A DNA stretch of 64,000 bases, from NCBI RefSeq assembly GCF_020010925.1, contig NZ_JAGJBZ010000003.1, positions 372,001 to 436,000 of the forward strand, written 5' to 3'. The DNA is from Streptomyces griseiscabiei. GTDB lineage: Bacteria; Actinomycetota; Actinomycetes; Streptomycetales; Streptomycetaceae. This document shows positions 43,285-52,004 of the stretch, in pieces. The notes beneath the pieces were generated by a model. That model did not search any database, was not told the DNA's origin, and saw only the letters and a program-made list of their open reading frames with translations. A program made the position numbers and the translations under genes. Numbering within the stretch: position 1 is the first letter of the stretch; the number at the start of each line of letters is the position of its first letter.

Positions 43285-46200
43285 CGCAGGACGTGGTGGA
43301 GGCGCAGAGCCGGTTCGTGGACTGGCTCGACAGCCAGGTAACCGCAGAAGGGCGGGGGGACCGGGACAACGTCTTGGACGCGGACCCGGCCGGGGTGTAC
43401 TGGTTGGGCCGGCTGGCTCCGGAAAGTGAAGCGGCCGCCGTACGCAGAGAGCGGCGCATGGACCCGTGCGCGATTGGCCTGCGAGTGCGGCCCGAGGCCG
43501 AGGGGCCGTGGACACTGCGGGCACGCCTGCGTGCGCTGGCCTGGAACCAGGTGCGCGGTTCGGAGGGGCGAGGCGAGAAGTGGGAGAAGACGGCATCGAT
43601 CGACGTAGTGGTGCCGATCGAAGTCCCATTGGGTGCCGCAGGAGTGGCCTTCGGCAGGCGTCAGATCGCCGAGGCCCTGGACGTGGCGGGTGCGGTGGGC
43701 TCGTGCGCGGAGGTGCGCGTAACGGACGAGTCTTGGCGCGGCAGCCCTGAGCTCGTGGTGGAACTCGTCAACACCACGCCTGAGGGCTCGCGTCAGCGAG
43801 GCGAGCGCCATCTCTTCGAAGTAGAGCTGACGGTCCTGGACCTGCGGACCGCCCCTTTCCTACTGGAATCCCTTCCCGAGAGCTTCCGCTACGACCGGCG
43901 TTTGCCGGCCATCGGCATCAACTGTGGTGTTGCTCTCCGGGGCTCCAATGAACTTGTTACCACCGATCAGGTGGTTGTCGATCGATATCGCCCTGAATAC
44001 ACCTTTGAGCGGACCAGCGCCGGGGTGTTGCCGCTGACCTTCGAGCATCTAGCCCAAGAGCCGGTGGCCACCCTCGCCCGGCTGGTGGAGGCGTATGAGG
44101 CTTGGGGACTCGAGCACTGGTCCGCAGAAGCCTTGCAACGCCGCGCCACAGAGGAGTCTTGGAAGCCGGAGATGCTCCAAGAAGCCGTGGGAGCCGCTGC
44201 GGAGCACACGGCCGAACTCCAGCGGCTACGTGCAGGCGTGGCCGTTCTGGAACGGGACGCCGATCTACGTCAAGCCTTCCAGCTCATGAATCGCGCCATG
44301 CGCCGCGCGGTCCGCGGGCGCTACGCGGGCTGGCGCCCGTTCCAGATCGGTTTCATTCTCTCAGTGCTGCCCTCCTTGATGAACGAGGGCGAAGATTGGC
44401 AGCAGGTTGAGATCGTGTGGTTCGCCACCGGAGGCGGCAAGACCGAGACGTATCTCGGTCTGCTTGTCCTAGCCGCCTTTTATGATCGACTGCGCGGGAA
44501 GGTCGCGGGCATCACGGCCTGGAGTCGATTCCCTCTACGGATGCTGTCCCTTCAACAGACCCAGCGCTTCGCAGACGCCCTAGCCGCAGCCGAGCTGGTG
44601 CGGCGTGAACACGAGATTGGGGGGGAGCGGATTTCTTTGGGGTACTTCATCGGCGCGGGCGCGACCCCCAACGAAATTCCTATCGCGCCCACCGATTACA
44701 ACCCCATCGACGTGGACGAGCCTCGTATGGCGGACCGCTACCAGGTTCTCACCGCCTGCCCGTTCTGCGGGTCGAAGGAGATCCGCATGAAGTTCCACCG
44801 CGGTGACTGGACCCTGCGTCATCTGTGCGCGGCACCTGGGTGCCCCAGTGATGGCGAGCCGCTACCGGTGTATGTCGTCGACCAGGAGATCTACCGCTTC
44901 CTGCCCACCGTCGTTATCGGCACTCTGGACAAGGCCGCACTGATTGCCATGCAGGGAGGCATGCGGGGCTTCTTCGAGGGACCGGCCGGACGCTGCTCAC
45001 GCCCCGGCCATGGGTTCACGTACGCGAAGCGCGCTAAGCGGCCAACCGGCTGCCTGGTCCCCGATTGCCCCGGCGAGACCACGCCGCTGGCACCTAGGGA
45101 CCGCGCGCGATTCGCCCCCTCCTTCCGGCTGCAAGACGAACTGCACCTGCTACGTGACTCCCTGGGCGCGGTGGACTCCCACTACGAGTCATTGCTGGAC
45201 GCCCTGCAGACGGAGCTCACCGGTAGAGCCCCGAAAATTATTGCCTCGTCGGCGACTCTGACGGGATTCGAGCGTCAGGTAGAGGTTCTGTACAACCGAC
45301 GCGGCCGGGTATTTCCGGTTCCTGGCCCCTCTGCTCGCGAGTCCTTTTGGTCTCGTGAGACGGATCGACTGCTCCGCAGGTTCGTCGCAGTGTGGCCGCG
45401 CGGAGTCACACTTGAGTGGGTCTCAGACCGGACCACGACCATCCTCCAGCAGTCTGTGCGCCGTCTACATGACGAGCCCCAGGCCGTATGCGCCGAGGCA
45501 GGCGTTGACCCCGTCCACGTGCCCATGCTTCTGAACCTCTATGGCACTCATGTGGTGTACGGCAACACGGTGCGTGATGTTGAGGCCGCCAGGCGCTCCC
45601 TCGGAACACAGGTCCCCGTGACGCCTCTCAACGCCGCCCAACTCACCGGTCAGACCCCATTCGAGGAAGTCCGCGAGACCCTGCAACGCCTCTTGCGTCC
45701 TGAGACGAATTTCCTTGACCGCCTGCACGTGATCACCGCGTCCTCGATGATCTCGCACGGCGTGGACGTCGACAGGCTGAATGTGATGACTGTGCTCGGC
45801 GTGCCGCTGACAACTGCGGAGTTCATTCAGGCCACGGCCCGCGTGGGGCGCGCCCATCCCGGCTTGGTGTACGTCATCCACAAGATCGGCCGCGAACGGG
45901 ATTCCGCCGTTTTCTCTCAGTTCAGGCCCTTCATCGAGCAGGGCGACCGCTTCGTAGAACCCATTCCCATCACCCGCGCCAGCCGTCGTGTGCTGGAGCT
46001 AACCACCAGCGCGGCAATCGAGTCCCGCCGTCTCTTCGTCCACGAACCGCGTTCGGCTGGCGGACGGCTGACCACCGTGGACCTGCTCCGGAAGTACACC
46101 GCCCAGACGGGCTTGACCGCTGAGGAGGAGGCGCGGGCCTGCACCGCCGCCCTGGGCGTGAATGAAGAACACCATCTGGCCTTCACCGACGTGACCCGTC

Positions 46201-46331
46201 AGCTCGAGACGTACTTCATGCGCCTGGAGAACCCTGGAGACGGAGCCAAGTGGCCCAATCAACTGCTCGCACGCGCACCCATGCGTTCCCTGCGTGATGT
46301 CGAAGCCCAGATCCCCGTCAGCGACGACTGA
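43281..46331 (+). CDS. drmA: DrmA-like superfamily 2 helicase
   Basis: A 1016-residue helicase resembling the DISARM component DrmA. Motif I is FATGGGKTETYLG near residue 383. A zinc-ribbon insertion (CPFCGSKEIRMKF, then CAAPGCPSDG) lies near residue 495. The DExH box is FRLQDELHLLRDSLG near residue 619, motif III ASSATLTGFERQV near 656, and the C-terminal motifs are ITASSMISHGVDVDRLNVM and FIQATARVGRAHPG near 850. The N-terminal 300 residues are a DrmA-type extension. GTG start is coupled to the sigma factor. The DrmB-like gene follows after 22 bp. Assignment to DISARM is by domain resemblance; DrmC and dedicated DISARM methylases are absent. Confidence 0.8.
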   Translation: MTQDVVEAQSRFVDWLDSQVTAEGRGDRDNVLDADPAGVYWLGRLAPESEAAAVRRERRMDPCAIGLRVRPEAEGPWTLRARLRALAWNQVRGSEGRGEKWEKTASIDVVVPIEVPLGAAGVAFGRRQIAEALDVAGAVGSCAEVRVTDESWRGSPELVVELVNTTPEGSRQRGERHLFEVELTVLDLRTAPFLLESLPESFRYDRRLPAIGINCGVALRGSNELVTTDQVVVDRYRPEYTFERTSAGVLPLTFEHLAQEPVATLARLVEAYEAWGLEHWSAEALQRRATEESWKPEMLQEAVGAAAEHTAELQRLRAGVAVLERDADLRQAFQLMNRAMRRAVRGRYAGWRPFQIGFILSVLPSLMNEGEDWQQVEIVWFATGGGKTETYLGLLVLAAFYDRLRGKVAGITAWSRFPLRMLSLQQTQRFADALAAAELVRREHEIGGERISLGYFIGAGATPNEIPIAPTDYNPIDVDEPRMADRYQVLTACPFCGSKEIRMKFHRGDWTLRHLCAAPGCPSDGEPLPVYVVDQEIYRFLPTVVIGTLDKAALIAMQGGMRGFFEGPAGRCSRPGHGFTYAKRAKRPTGCLVPDCPGETTPLAPRDRARFAPSFRLQDELHLLRDSLGAVDSHYESLLDALQTELTGRAPKIIASSATLTGFERQVEVLYNRRGRVFPVPGPSARESFWSRETDRLLRRFVAVWPRGVTLEWVSDRTTTILQQSVRRLHDEPQAVCAEAGVDPVHVPMLLNLYGTHVVYGNTVRDVEAARRSLGTQVPVTPLNAAQLTGQTPFEEVRETLQRLLRPETNFLDRLHVITASSMISHGVDVDRLNVMTVLGVPLTTAEFIQATARVGRAHPGLVYVIHKIGRERDSAVFSQFRPFIEQGDRFVEPIPITRASRRVLELTTSAAIESRRLFVHEPRSAGGRLTTVDLLRKYTAQTGLTAEEEARACTAALGVNEEHHLAFTDVTRQLETYFMRLENPGDGAKWPNQLLARAPMRSLRDVEAQIPVSDD

Positions 46332-46353
46332 CCAAACCAGGGAAGGCATAGCG

Positions 46354-48108
46354 ATGAAGGACGAGCGCAGCGGATCCCAGATCCTCTACAGCTTCCTCCC
46401 ACAGCAGACCGCTGACCTCAAAGGCGGAATCTGGCGCACCACTGAGTGGAAAGACCCGCGCCCCGTAGATGTCGAGGATTCGATCATTAGGGGTCGCCTG
46501 ATCTCCGAACTCGAAGGCTGGGTAGGCCGCGGCCTGGACGCCACCGCCGTGAATTATCTGCGCGCAGGAGGCCCGGTCGAAGTCGTGGGGGTTAACCCCG
46601 AACGAGGAGTACGCGTCGAGCGCTTTCCCCTGGTATGGGTGTGCCGCGGATGCCGACGTGTGGAGACCGGCGCCGTCAAGACCTGCCAGTGTGGGAGCAA
46701 CCACTGGAGGCAGCTGCACTTCGTAGGGTTCCATGACTGCGGACTGCTGGAACAACCCCCAATTCCTCTATGCAGGGAGCACCGACAGGTCCGCATGCCT
46801 CACCAGTCAAGCATGGATGCCGCACGCATCCGTTTCGAGTGTCCGGTATGCCAGAAGGAGATCCAGAAGGGCTTCGCATGGCGTAAGTGTTCCTGCGGGC
46901 GCCGATACTCAGAGGCCAAGAACGCGGAGTACCTGCGTTACAACGTCCACCGATCTGCCAGCGTCTACACGCCCCAGACCTTCACACAGATCAACCCAGC
47001 CAGCCGCGCCGCGATGCGCCGCGTCACCGAGTCTGGCGGACCGCGTCGTGCTCTACTTTGGGCCTTGAGCGGCTTTGAGGACTCCGAGCCTGGTGCAGGC
47101 CGCCAGACCCAGACCTCCCTGGTCGACCAGCTCGTCGCTTCCGGGCTAACCCGCGCGGTTGCCGAGCAGATGGCTGCCGTGGCCGGCGCAGCAGGAGAAT
47201 TGGGTGCCGAGGAAGACCTCGGCGAGCTGGCTAATGCCCACAGCCTGCAAATCGAAGCCGCTGAACGGGAGGCCGTAGACGTCGCCTTGGCGGCTACCGA
47301 GAAGGGCTCCCGCCAGCGCGTTGCCGACCTCGTCACTGTTGCTACCCCGCCCGCTGTTCAGACCCGCTACCAAGTCCACTATCCCGCCGCTCTGCAGCGC
47401 GCGGGACTAGCTGGGGTGGACCTGTTCACAGACTTCCCCGTCCTCAAGGCCGTATATGGGTACACACGAGGCGGCGGTGAGCCCGGTACCTCCCGCCTGA
47501 GCCTGTTCACGGGTAAAAGCGGACGACGGATCTATGCCGACCTACGATCCACGGAGGCCCTGTTTTTCCGCCTCGACCCCCTCCTGGTCCACACCTCCTT
47601 GCGTCAACGCGGGCATGTACTACCGCCAGCAGACGACGCGCGCACCGCCCGCACCGTTCTCGCCGCTCATGTCACCCCGCCTTTTCGTTTCAGCGACCCG
47701 GATGACGCGTCGCCCGTCGGCCGGGACCTTCTCACCCTCATCCACTCCTACGCACACCGGGCCATTCGCCAACTCGCTGTCTTCGCGGGTGTCGACCGCG
47801 AGGGATTGGGCGAATACCTCATCCCTCGGCACAACGGCTTCTTCGTCTTCGCAGCCAGTCGAGGTGATTTTGTTCTTGGTGGCCTGCAAGCTGTATTTGA
47901 GAACGACCTGCACATCCTGCTCGCGAGCATCGCCGGCGCCGAGTCCCGGTGTGCAATGGATCCCGCCTGTGAACGTAACGGCGGCGCTTGCCCCGCATGT
48001 TTGCATCTGGGTGAACCGGCTTGCGACCACTTCAATCGCTACCTGAATCGCACGGCCCTTTTTGGCCCCGACGGCTTCCTCGCCATGTCCGCACACCACA
48101 CGCCGTAG
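46354..48108 (+). CDS. drmB: DrmB-like protein (DUF1998)
   Basis: A 584-residue protein with the DUF1998 domain at the C-terminus: LIHSYAHRAIRQLAVFAGVDREGLGEYL, then a cysteine cluster (CAMDPACERNGGACPACLHLGEPACDHF) at about residues 533-559 that should bind zinc. Two further zinc-like CxxC sets lie near residues 98-115 (CRGCRRVETGAVKTCQCG) and 164-190. DrmB partners DrmA in DISARM, and the pair together corresponds to one long DUF1998 helicase of the MrfA/DruE kind. ATG at 46354 has GGAAGG seven bases upstream. The operon ends at the hairpin at 48127. Confidence 0.8.
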   Translation: MKDERSGSQILYSFLPQQTADLKGGIWRTTEWKDPRPVDVEDSIIRGRLISELEGWVGRGLDATAVNYLRAGGPVEVVGVNPERGVRVERFPLVWVCRGCRRVETGAVKTCQCGSNHWRQLHFVGFHDCGLLEQPPIPLCREHRQVRMPHQSSMDAARIRFECPVCQKEIQKGFAWRKCSCGRRYSEAKNAEYLRYNVHRSASVYTPQTFTQINPASRAAMRRVTESGGPRRALLWALSGFEDSEPGAGRQTQTSLVDQLVASGLTRAVAEQMAAVAGAAGELGAEEDLGELANAHSLQIEAAEREAVDVALAATEKGSRQRVADLVTVATPPAVQTRYQVHYPAALQRAGLAGVDLFTDFPVLKAVYGYTRGGGEPGTSRLSLFTGKSGRRIYADLRSTEALFFRLDPLLVHTSLRQRGHVLPPADDARTARTVLAAHVTPPFRFSDPDDASPVGRDLLTLIHSYAHRAIRQLAVFAGVDREGLGEYLIPRHNGFFVFAASRGDFVLGGLQAVFENDLHILLASIAGAESRCAMDPACERNGGACPACLHLGEPACDHFNRYLNRTALFGPDGFLAMSAHHTP

Positions 48109-48126
48109 CTCCGAAAGCTCATCACC

Positions 48127-48165
48127 CCGGCGCTCGCCCTGCCAAACGGGTCGGGCGAGCGCCGG
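48127..48165. terminator. Hairpin between two convergent defence operons
   Basis: CCGGCGCTCGCCC and GGGCGAGCGCCGG form a perfect 13-bp stem with a 13-nt loop. It follows the DrmB-like stop and could end both operons. The remaining 215 bp up to 48381 hold no supported gene. Confidence 0.7.
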
Positions 48166-48380
48166 TCTCCCCGGCCTTCCACGCGGTTGGCTCGAGGACT
48201 GGGCGCTGCGGAACCAGGGTCCTGCGGTTCGTGGACATGCGAGCGTGATCGTTGAGATGTACTCCCTGTCAGCAACCCGAACACCCCAGTGCAGCCTGCA
48301 ATTCCGTAGGAGGGCCGGCGCAGGTGGCCATGCGTAAGCGGCCCCTAGTCTGGGTTTCGAACGCTGCCGCCGACGTCGCG

Positions 48381-49733
48381 TCAGACGTTCACCGTCGGCG
48401 GCGCGGCGGCCCGCGTCCGCCGCGCCGGGCAGGTGTCCGGCGCGCAGCCGTGACCGACGCGCGCGGTGCCGTCGTCGAGGCGGAGGAGGACGGCGAGCAC
48501 GCAGCCATCAACGACCTCAAGTTCAAGCGCGTGGCGACGCAGGCTGGAGATCTGGGCACTGCTGGTGCCGCGGCGGACGACGAGCGGTGAGTGGTCACCG
48601 GGCGGCGTGAACGTGCGACTCATTGGGGCTTGGCGCAGCCCGAGCCGCCAGGTCAGCCAGGTGTGTACGTTGACGCCACTGCCGCGCAGGATGTCCTGGT
48701 TCACGGGGATCCGAACGCCGAGCACCTGGCCTTCGACGGCCATCGTGTCCGGCTGGGCCGGCTCCTCCTCCTCGAAGGGGTGGGCGCCGCGGGCGACGAG
48801 GTCGACGAGGCCGTCGGGGGTTTCACCGAGCTGGTCACTGAGCAGGCACTGCTTCAGGCGCCACGGGGTGACCGGGTACAGCTCCGTCACCCTGGCGAAC
48901 AGCTGCGCCCGAGTTAGGGGGCCCATCTCGGTGACCACCGCGACCATCGCCTCCACCGCAGAGGCGTACGTGGACGCGCGCAGGTGCGTCCACTCGGCCA
49001 GGGCCCAAGTGCCCTCGGGGCGGATCTGTCGAAACCGGTCGTCACGGCGCAGAGCCTCCCGCACGGCTGCGACGGTCGTCGACTCCATCGGGGCAAGCAG
49101 TTCGTCGGCCCGGCAGGGGTGCCCAGTCTCCAGCAGCCACAGGTACGCGGCGTCGCGTCCTCGCGCCTTGCGGCGGACCCAGTGCCCGTCGGAGTTCGGG
49201 GCGAGCCGCGACTCGGAGTGGCTCAGAAGCCTGGCCAGGGGGAGACCCAAGGGCAGTCCGGCCTCGGAGGCCGCCCGGTCAAGGTCGTCGCTACGGAAGG
49301 GAGCGATGTCGATGAGACGACTCAGGGCGCCGCCCAGCGCCCCGGGGTCGGCACTCCACCAGCCGCGCAGGGGCCCCGCCCAAGTGCGCGGCGCGTCCAG
49401 CCCCGCAGCGATCAGCAGCTCCTCCAGCGCCATGTGGTCGACGACCCCAAGCGCGGCGGCGAAGGCTCCTCGCGGGGCGGCCGGCCCCGCGCCTGCGGCG
49501 CGGACCGTCTCCCGCCAATCGCCCTGGACGATGTTCGCCATCTCCACAAGCTGCTTCCGCACCCCGTTCTGGATTTGGCGCGCGCGCTCGCGGCTCAGCC
49601 CGAACACTCCCCCGACCTCGTCCAACGTCCGACCCTCGGCCCGGCCCGCGACGACGGCCCGCTCACGCTCGTCGAAGATCCCCGTCTCCCACGCCCTGAC
49701 CAGCCACTCACTCATCGGCCACTCATCCCCCAT
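48381..49733 (-). CDS. Sigma-70 region 4-type helix-turn-helix protein with winged-helix (HARE-HTH-like) repeats
   Basis: A 450-residue protein. Residues 18-60 are a sigma region 4 helix-turn-helix (FDERERAVVAGRAEGRTLDEVGGVFGLSRERARQIQ). At least two winged-helix units of the HARE-HTH kind follow (AAYLWLLETGHPCRADELLAPM and ASAVEAMVAVVTEMGPLTRAQLF). The C-terminal 130 residues are an unrecognised beta-rich domain. No sigma region 2 is present, so it cannot act as a full sigma factor. It is the last gene of the MORC-helicase operon, 10 bp downstream of the 199-residue gene. ATG at 49733 has AGGG at suitable distance. Likely DNA-binding subunit of the system, by inference. Confidence 0.75.
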   Translation of the reverse strand: MGDEWPMSEWLVRAWETGIFDERERAVVAGRAEGRTLDEVGGVFGLSRERARQIQNGVRKQLVEMANIVQGDWRETVRAAGAGPAAPRGAFAAALGVVDHMALEELLIAAGLDAPRTWAGPLRGWWSADPGALGGALSRLIDIAPFRSDDLDRAASEAGLPLGLPLARLLSHSESRLAPNSDGHWVRRKARGRDAAYLWLLETGHPCRADELLAPMESTTVAAVREALRRDDRFRQIRPEGTWALAEWTHLRASTYASAVEAMVAVVTEMGPLTRAQLFARVTELYPVTPWRLKQCLLSDQLGETPDGLVDLVARGAHPFEEEEPAQPDTMAVEGQVLGVRIPVNQDILRGSGVNVHTWLTWRLGLRQAPMSRTFTPPGDHSPLVVRRGTSSAQISSLRRHALELEVVDGCVLAVLLRLDDGTARVGHGCAPDTCPARRTRAAAPPTVNV

Positions 49734-49743
49734 CGGTTTCCCT

Positions 49744-50343
49744 CTACATCTCGTTGAAATAGACGACCCGCACGCCGAGGAACTCGGCCACGTGCTGGTG
49801 TTCCTCCTTCTTCTCGGGCGGCACGGGGGCGCGGAACGGATCGACGACGCAGATCGTCCAGGGCCAGGTCTCCCCGGTAGATCGGTCGAGGACTGCAGGC
49901 CACATGAGATGCTTGAGATTCGCCGCCGAGCCGGCGACGAAGTGCTGTTCTTCGTCCTCCGTGCCGACCTCGCGAATCTTGGCGCGCATCGGCTTCTGCT
50001 GGGTTGTCCCTGGAATGACCTCCCAGCCGGGGCCCAGGGTCGCCGCGACCATCTGCTCGAGCGTCGCGGCTGGCCGCGTCACGTACTTGGCGTACTTGCC
50101 TTCCCCCCGCCGTGCCCGCTCGTACTCCTTCATAGGACAGTCCTTCAGCCACGGGCGGACGTTCGCCGGCTGCCCCACGAAGTCGAGAAGACGGCCGCCG
50201 ATCTCCGGGTCCTCCGTCCACTCCTGGTACAGGCGGGTGCGGTCCGCGTCCTGGAGGTGTGGCCAATGGGCCTTGTCGGCCTGGGTGTAGATCCGCGTGA
50301 CAACGGCCTTCTCGACGGCGGGCGGGATCTTGTAGTCGGTCAC
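49744..50343 (-). CDS. Uncharacterised protein in MORC-helicase operon, 199 aa
   Basis: I do not recognise this family. The N-terminal part is helical (IPPAVEKAVVTRIYTQADKAHW). A conserved-looking centre has CPMKEYERARRGEGKYAKYV and TLEQMVAATLGPGWEVIPGTTQQKPMRAKIREVGTEDEEQHFVAGSAANLKHLMW. The end (WPWTICVVDPFRAP, EFLGVRVVYFNEM) resembles a beta-alpha-beta nuclease-like core without proof. GTG at 50343 is coupled to the helicase stop (4-nt overlap) and has AAGGA upstream. The tight coupling suggests a stoichiometric subunit of the complex. Confidence 0.7.
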   Translation of the reverse strand: MTDYKIPPAVEKAVVTRIYTQADKAHWPHLQDADRTRLYQEWTEDPEIGGRLLDFVGQPANVRPWLKDCPMKEYERARRGEGKYAKYVTRPAATLEQMVAATLGPGWEVIPGTTQQKPMRAKIREVGTEDEEQHFVAGSAANLKHLMWPAVLDRSTGETWPWTICVVDPFRAPVPPEKKEEHQHVAEFLGVRVVYFNEM

Positions 50344-52004
50344 AGGATTCCTTTCGGTAGGGGGAACTGGAGGCGGACCTCGTCCGCCGCGGTCTCGAGG
50401 TCGGCGGCGTCCTGGATCCACATGTCCATCAGGGAGCCGACCGTCTCGTCTTGGAACTCGATCCGGGAGACATGTGGGAGTTCCAAGTGCTCGGTCTCCT
50501 CCGCTTCCAGCGTCCGGCGCAGGTTCAGCACCGCGGCGGCGCGACGGATGTCGGTCACGAAGTCGAGGACCTTCAGGGCCTTCTTGCCGGGGCTCAGGCG
50601 CAGTCCTCGGCCCAGCTGCTGCACGAAGATTCTTCGGCTGTGGGTGACGCGCAGGAAGGCGATTAGGTTCACGTCGGGTACGTCGACACCTTCGTTGAAC
50701 ACGTCAACGCAGGTGATTACCGGGACACGGCCGAGGCGGAACTCGTTGAGCAGAACGTCACGGTGACGCTTCGGCAGACCACTGTGCAGGTAGGAGGTGT
50801 TGGCCCACGCTGGATCCGAGACAGCGAGGAGGCCCGCCATGTGCTCGGCGTGCTCGATGGCCTGACAGAAGACGATGGCGCGGGGCTCGGCGGTCTCCCG
50901 CCAGGCCGTCCGCAGATGTTCAACGATCTCCTCGTCCCGCTGGGGGAGGAACAGGCGCCGGTTCAGATCCTTGATGGAGTAGCCGTGACGGCTGATGTCC
51001 TGGACGGAGTCCCAGTCGACACCGTCCGCGTACAGCTTGTAGTCGACGGCCGACAGATAGCCCGCCGCCATGCCCTCGGCGATTCCCATCTTGAAGCTCG
51101 GGCGGCCGAAGCGGGCGGTGATGTCGAACTTGTCGCCACGCCATGGGGTGGCGGTGACACCGAATCGCCCCGCAGTCCCACACAGATCGAGGAGTTTCGC
51201 AAACCTGCCGGTCTCGGCCACGTGATGAGTCTCGTCGATCATGATGAGGTCGGGTTCGTAACCCGTCCGCACGGCGGAGAGAGCCGACTCGATCGTCGCG
51301 ACGACGACGCCGTCGAGGGCCCGGGGCTTGCTCTCACCGGTGAGAAGGCGGGTGGGCACGCTCTTCGGGAGATGCCGCCACAGCGCCTTCTCCAGCTGGC
51401 CAACCAGGTCGCGCATGTGCGCGACGACCAGGACGCGCGCGTCCGGACGCGCGGCGAGGAGATCGCCGATGACCTCGCCGCCGACAACCGTCTTACCCAG
51501 CCCCGTCGCCAGCACCAGCAGCGCCGTCCCTTCGGCGTCGAGGTCCCGCTCGATCGCGGCCACGGCCTGCTCCTGGTACGGCCGCAGCGTGTACGGGGCG
51601 GGCACGTGGTCAGGCATCCTCTGGCCGATGGTGTCCAGGGTGGCTCCGTGCCACAGGGCGATGTCGACGCCGATCCCCGCTAGTGCCCGGCGCCGTGTCT
51701 CGGCCGACGCGGTGATGTTCGTGTTGGTCACCAGGACGGCTTTGTCGGCGCGGTAGTGGGTGCGAGCGCGTTCGAGGTCGTCGACGCCCGCGTGGTCGGC
51801 CGTGCCATGCGCCTTCCACTTGCTCTGGAACACCCACTGCTCGCGGTCGCGGACCGCCAGCAGGTCGGCGCCATGGTCGTGGGCGCCGTCTATGACGCGG
51901 ACGTCGTGGAATCCCAAATGCCACAAGGTCCGTTCGAGCGCCTTGGTTAGTCCCTCCGGGCCGCCGTCGCGAAGTTCGGCGGCCGTCAAGAACGCGGCAC
52001 TCAC
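50340..52004 (-). CDS. Mrr-like restriction endonuclease fused to superfamily 2 helicase
   Basis: A 554-residue fusion. Residues 1-130 form an Mrr/REase-fold module (ERTLWHLGFHDVRVIDGAHDHGADLLAV, then VFQSKWK, matching the D...E/Q-x-K nuclease pattern). The helicase core follows: LVLATGLGKTVVGGEV near residue 166, LIMIDETHHVAETG near 256, GVTATPWRGD, then motif V ITCVDVFNEGVDVPDVN and motif VI FVQQLGRGLRLSPGKK. GTG at 52004 is coupled to the MORC-like gene stop by GTGA. Acts presumably as DNA translocase and nuclease in an ATP-dependent restriction complex. Confidence 0.88.
   Translation of the reverse strand: MSAAFLTAAELRDGGPEGLTKALERTLWHLGFHDVRVIDGAHDHGADLLAVRDREQWVFQSKWKAHGTADHAGVDDLERARTHYRADKAVLVTNTNITASAETRRRALAGIGVDIALWHGATLDTIGQRMPDHVPAPYTLRPYQEQAVAAIERDLDAEGTALLVLATGLGKTVVGGEVIGDLLAARPDARVLVVAHMRDLVGQLEKALWRHLPKSVPTRLLTGESKPRALDGVVVATIESALSAVRTGYEPDLIMIDETHHVAETGRFAKLLDLCGTAGRFGVTATPWRGDKFDITARFGRPSFKMGIAEGMAAGYLSAVDYKLYADGVDWDSVQDISRHGYSIKDLNRRLFLPQRDEEIVEHLRTAWRETAEPRAIVFCQAIEHAEHMAGLLAVSDPAWANTSYLHSGLPKRHRDVLLNEFRLGRVPVITCVDVFNEGVDVPDVNLIAFLRVTHSRRIFVQQLGRGLRLSPGKKALKVLDFVTDIRRAAAVLNLRRTLEAEETEHLELPHVSRIEFQDETVGSLMDMWIQDAADLETAADEVRLQFPLPKGIL

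Noticed and set aside
42127..48108. A complete, standard DISARM system
   Set aside because: No drmC, drmD, drmE or dedicated DISARM methylase is adjacent, and a sigma factor is not part of described DISARM classes.
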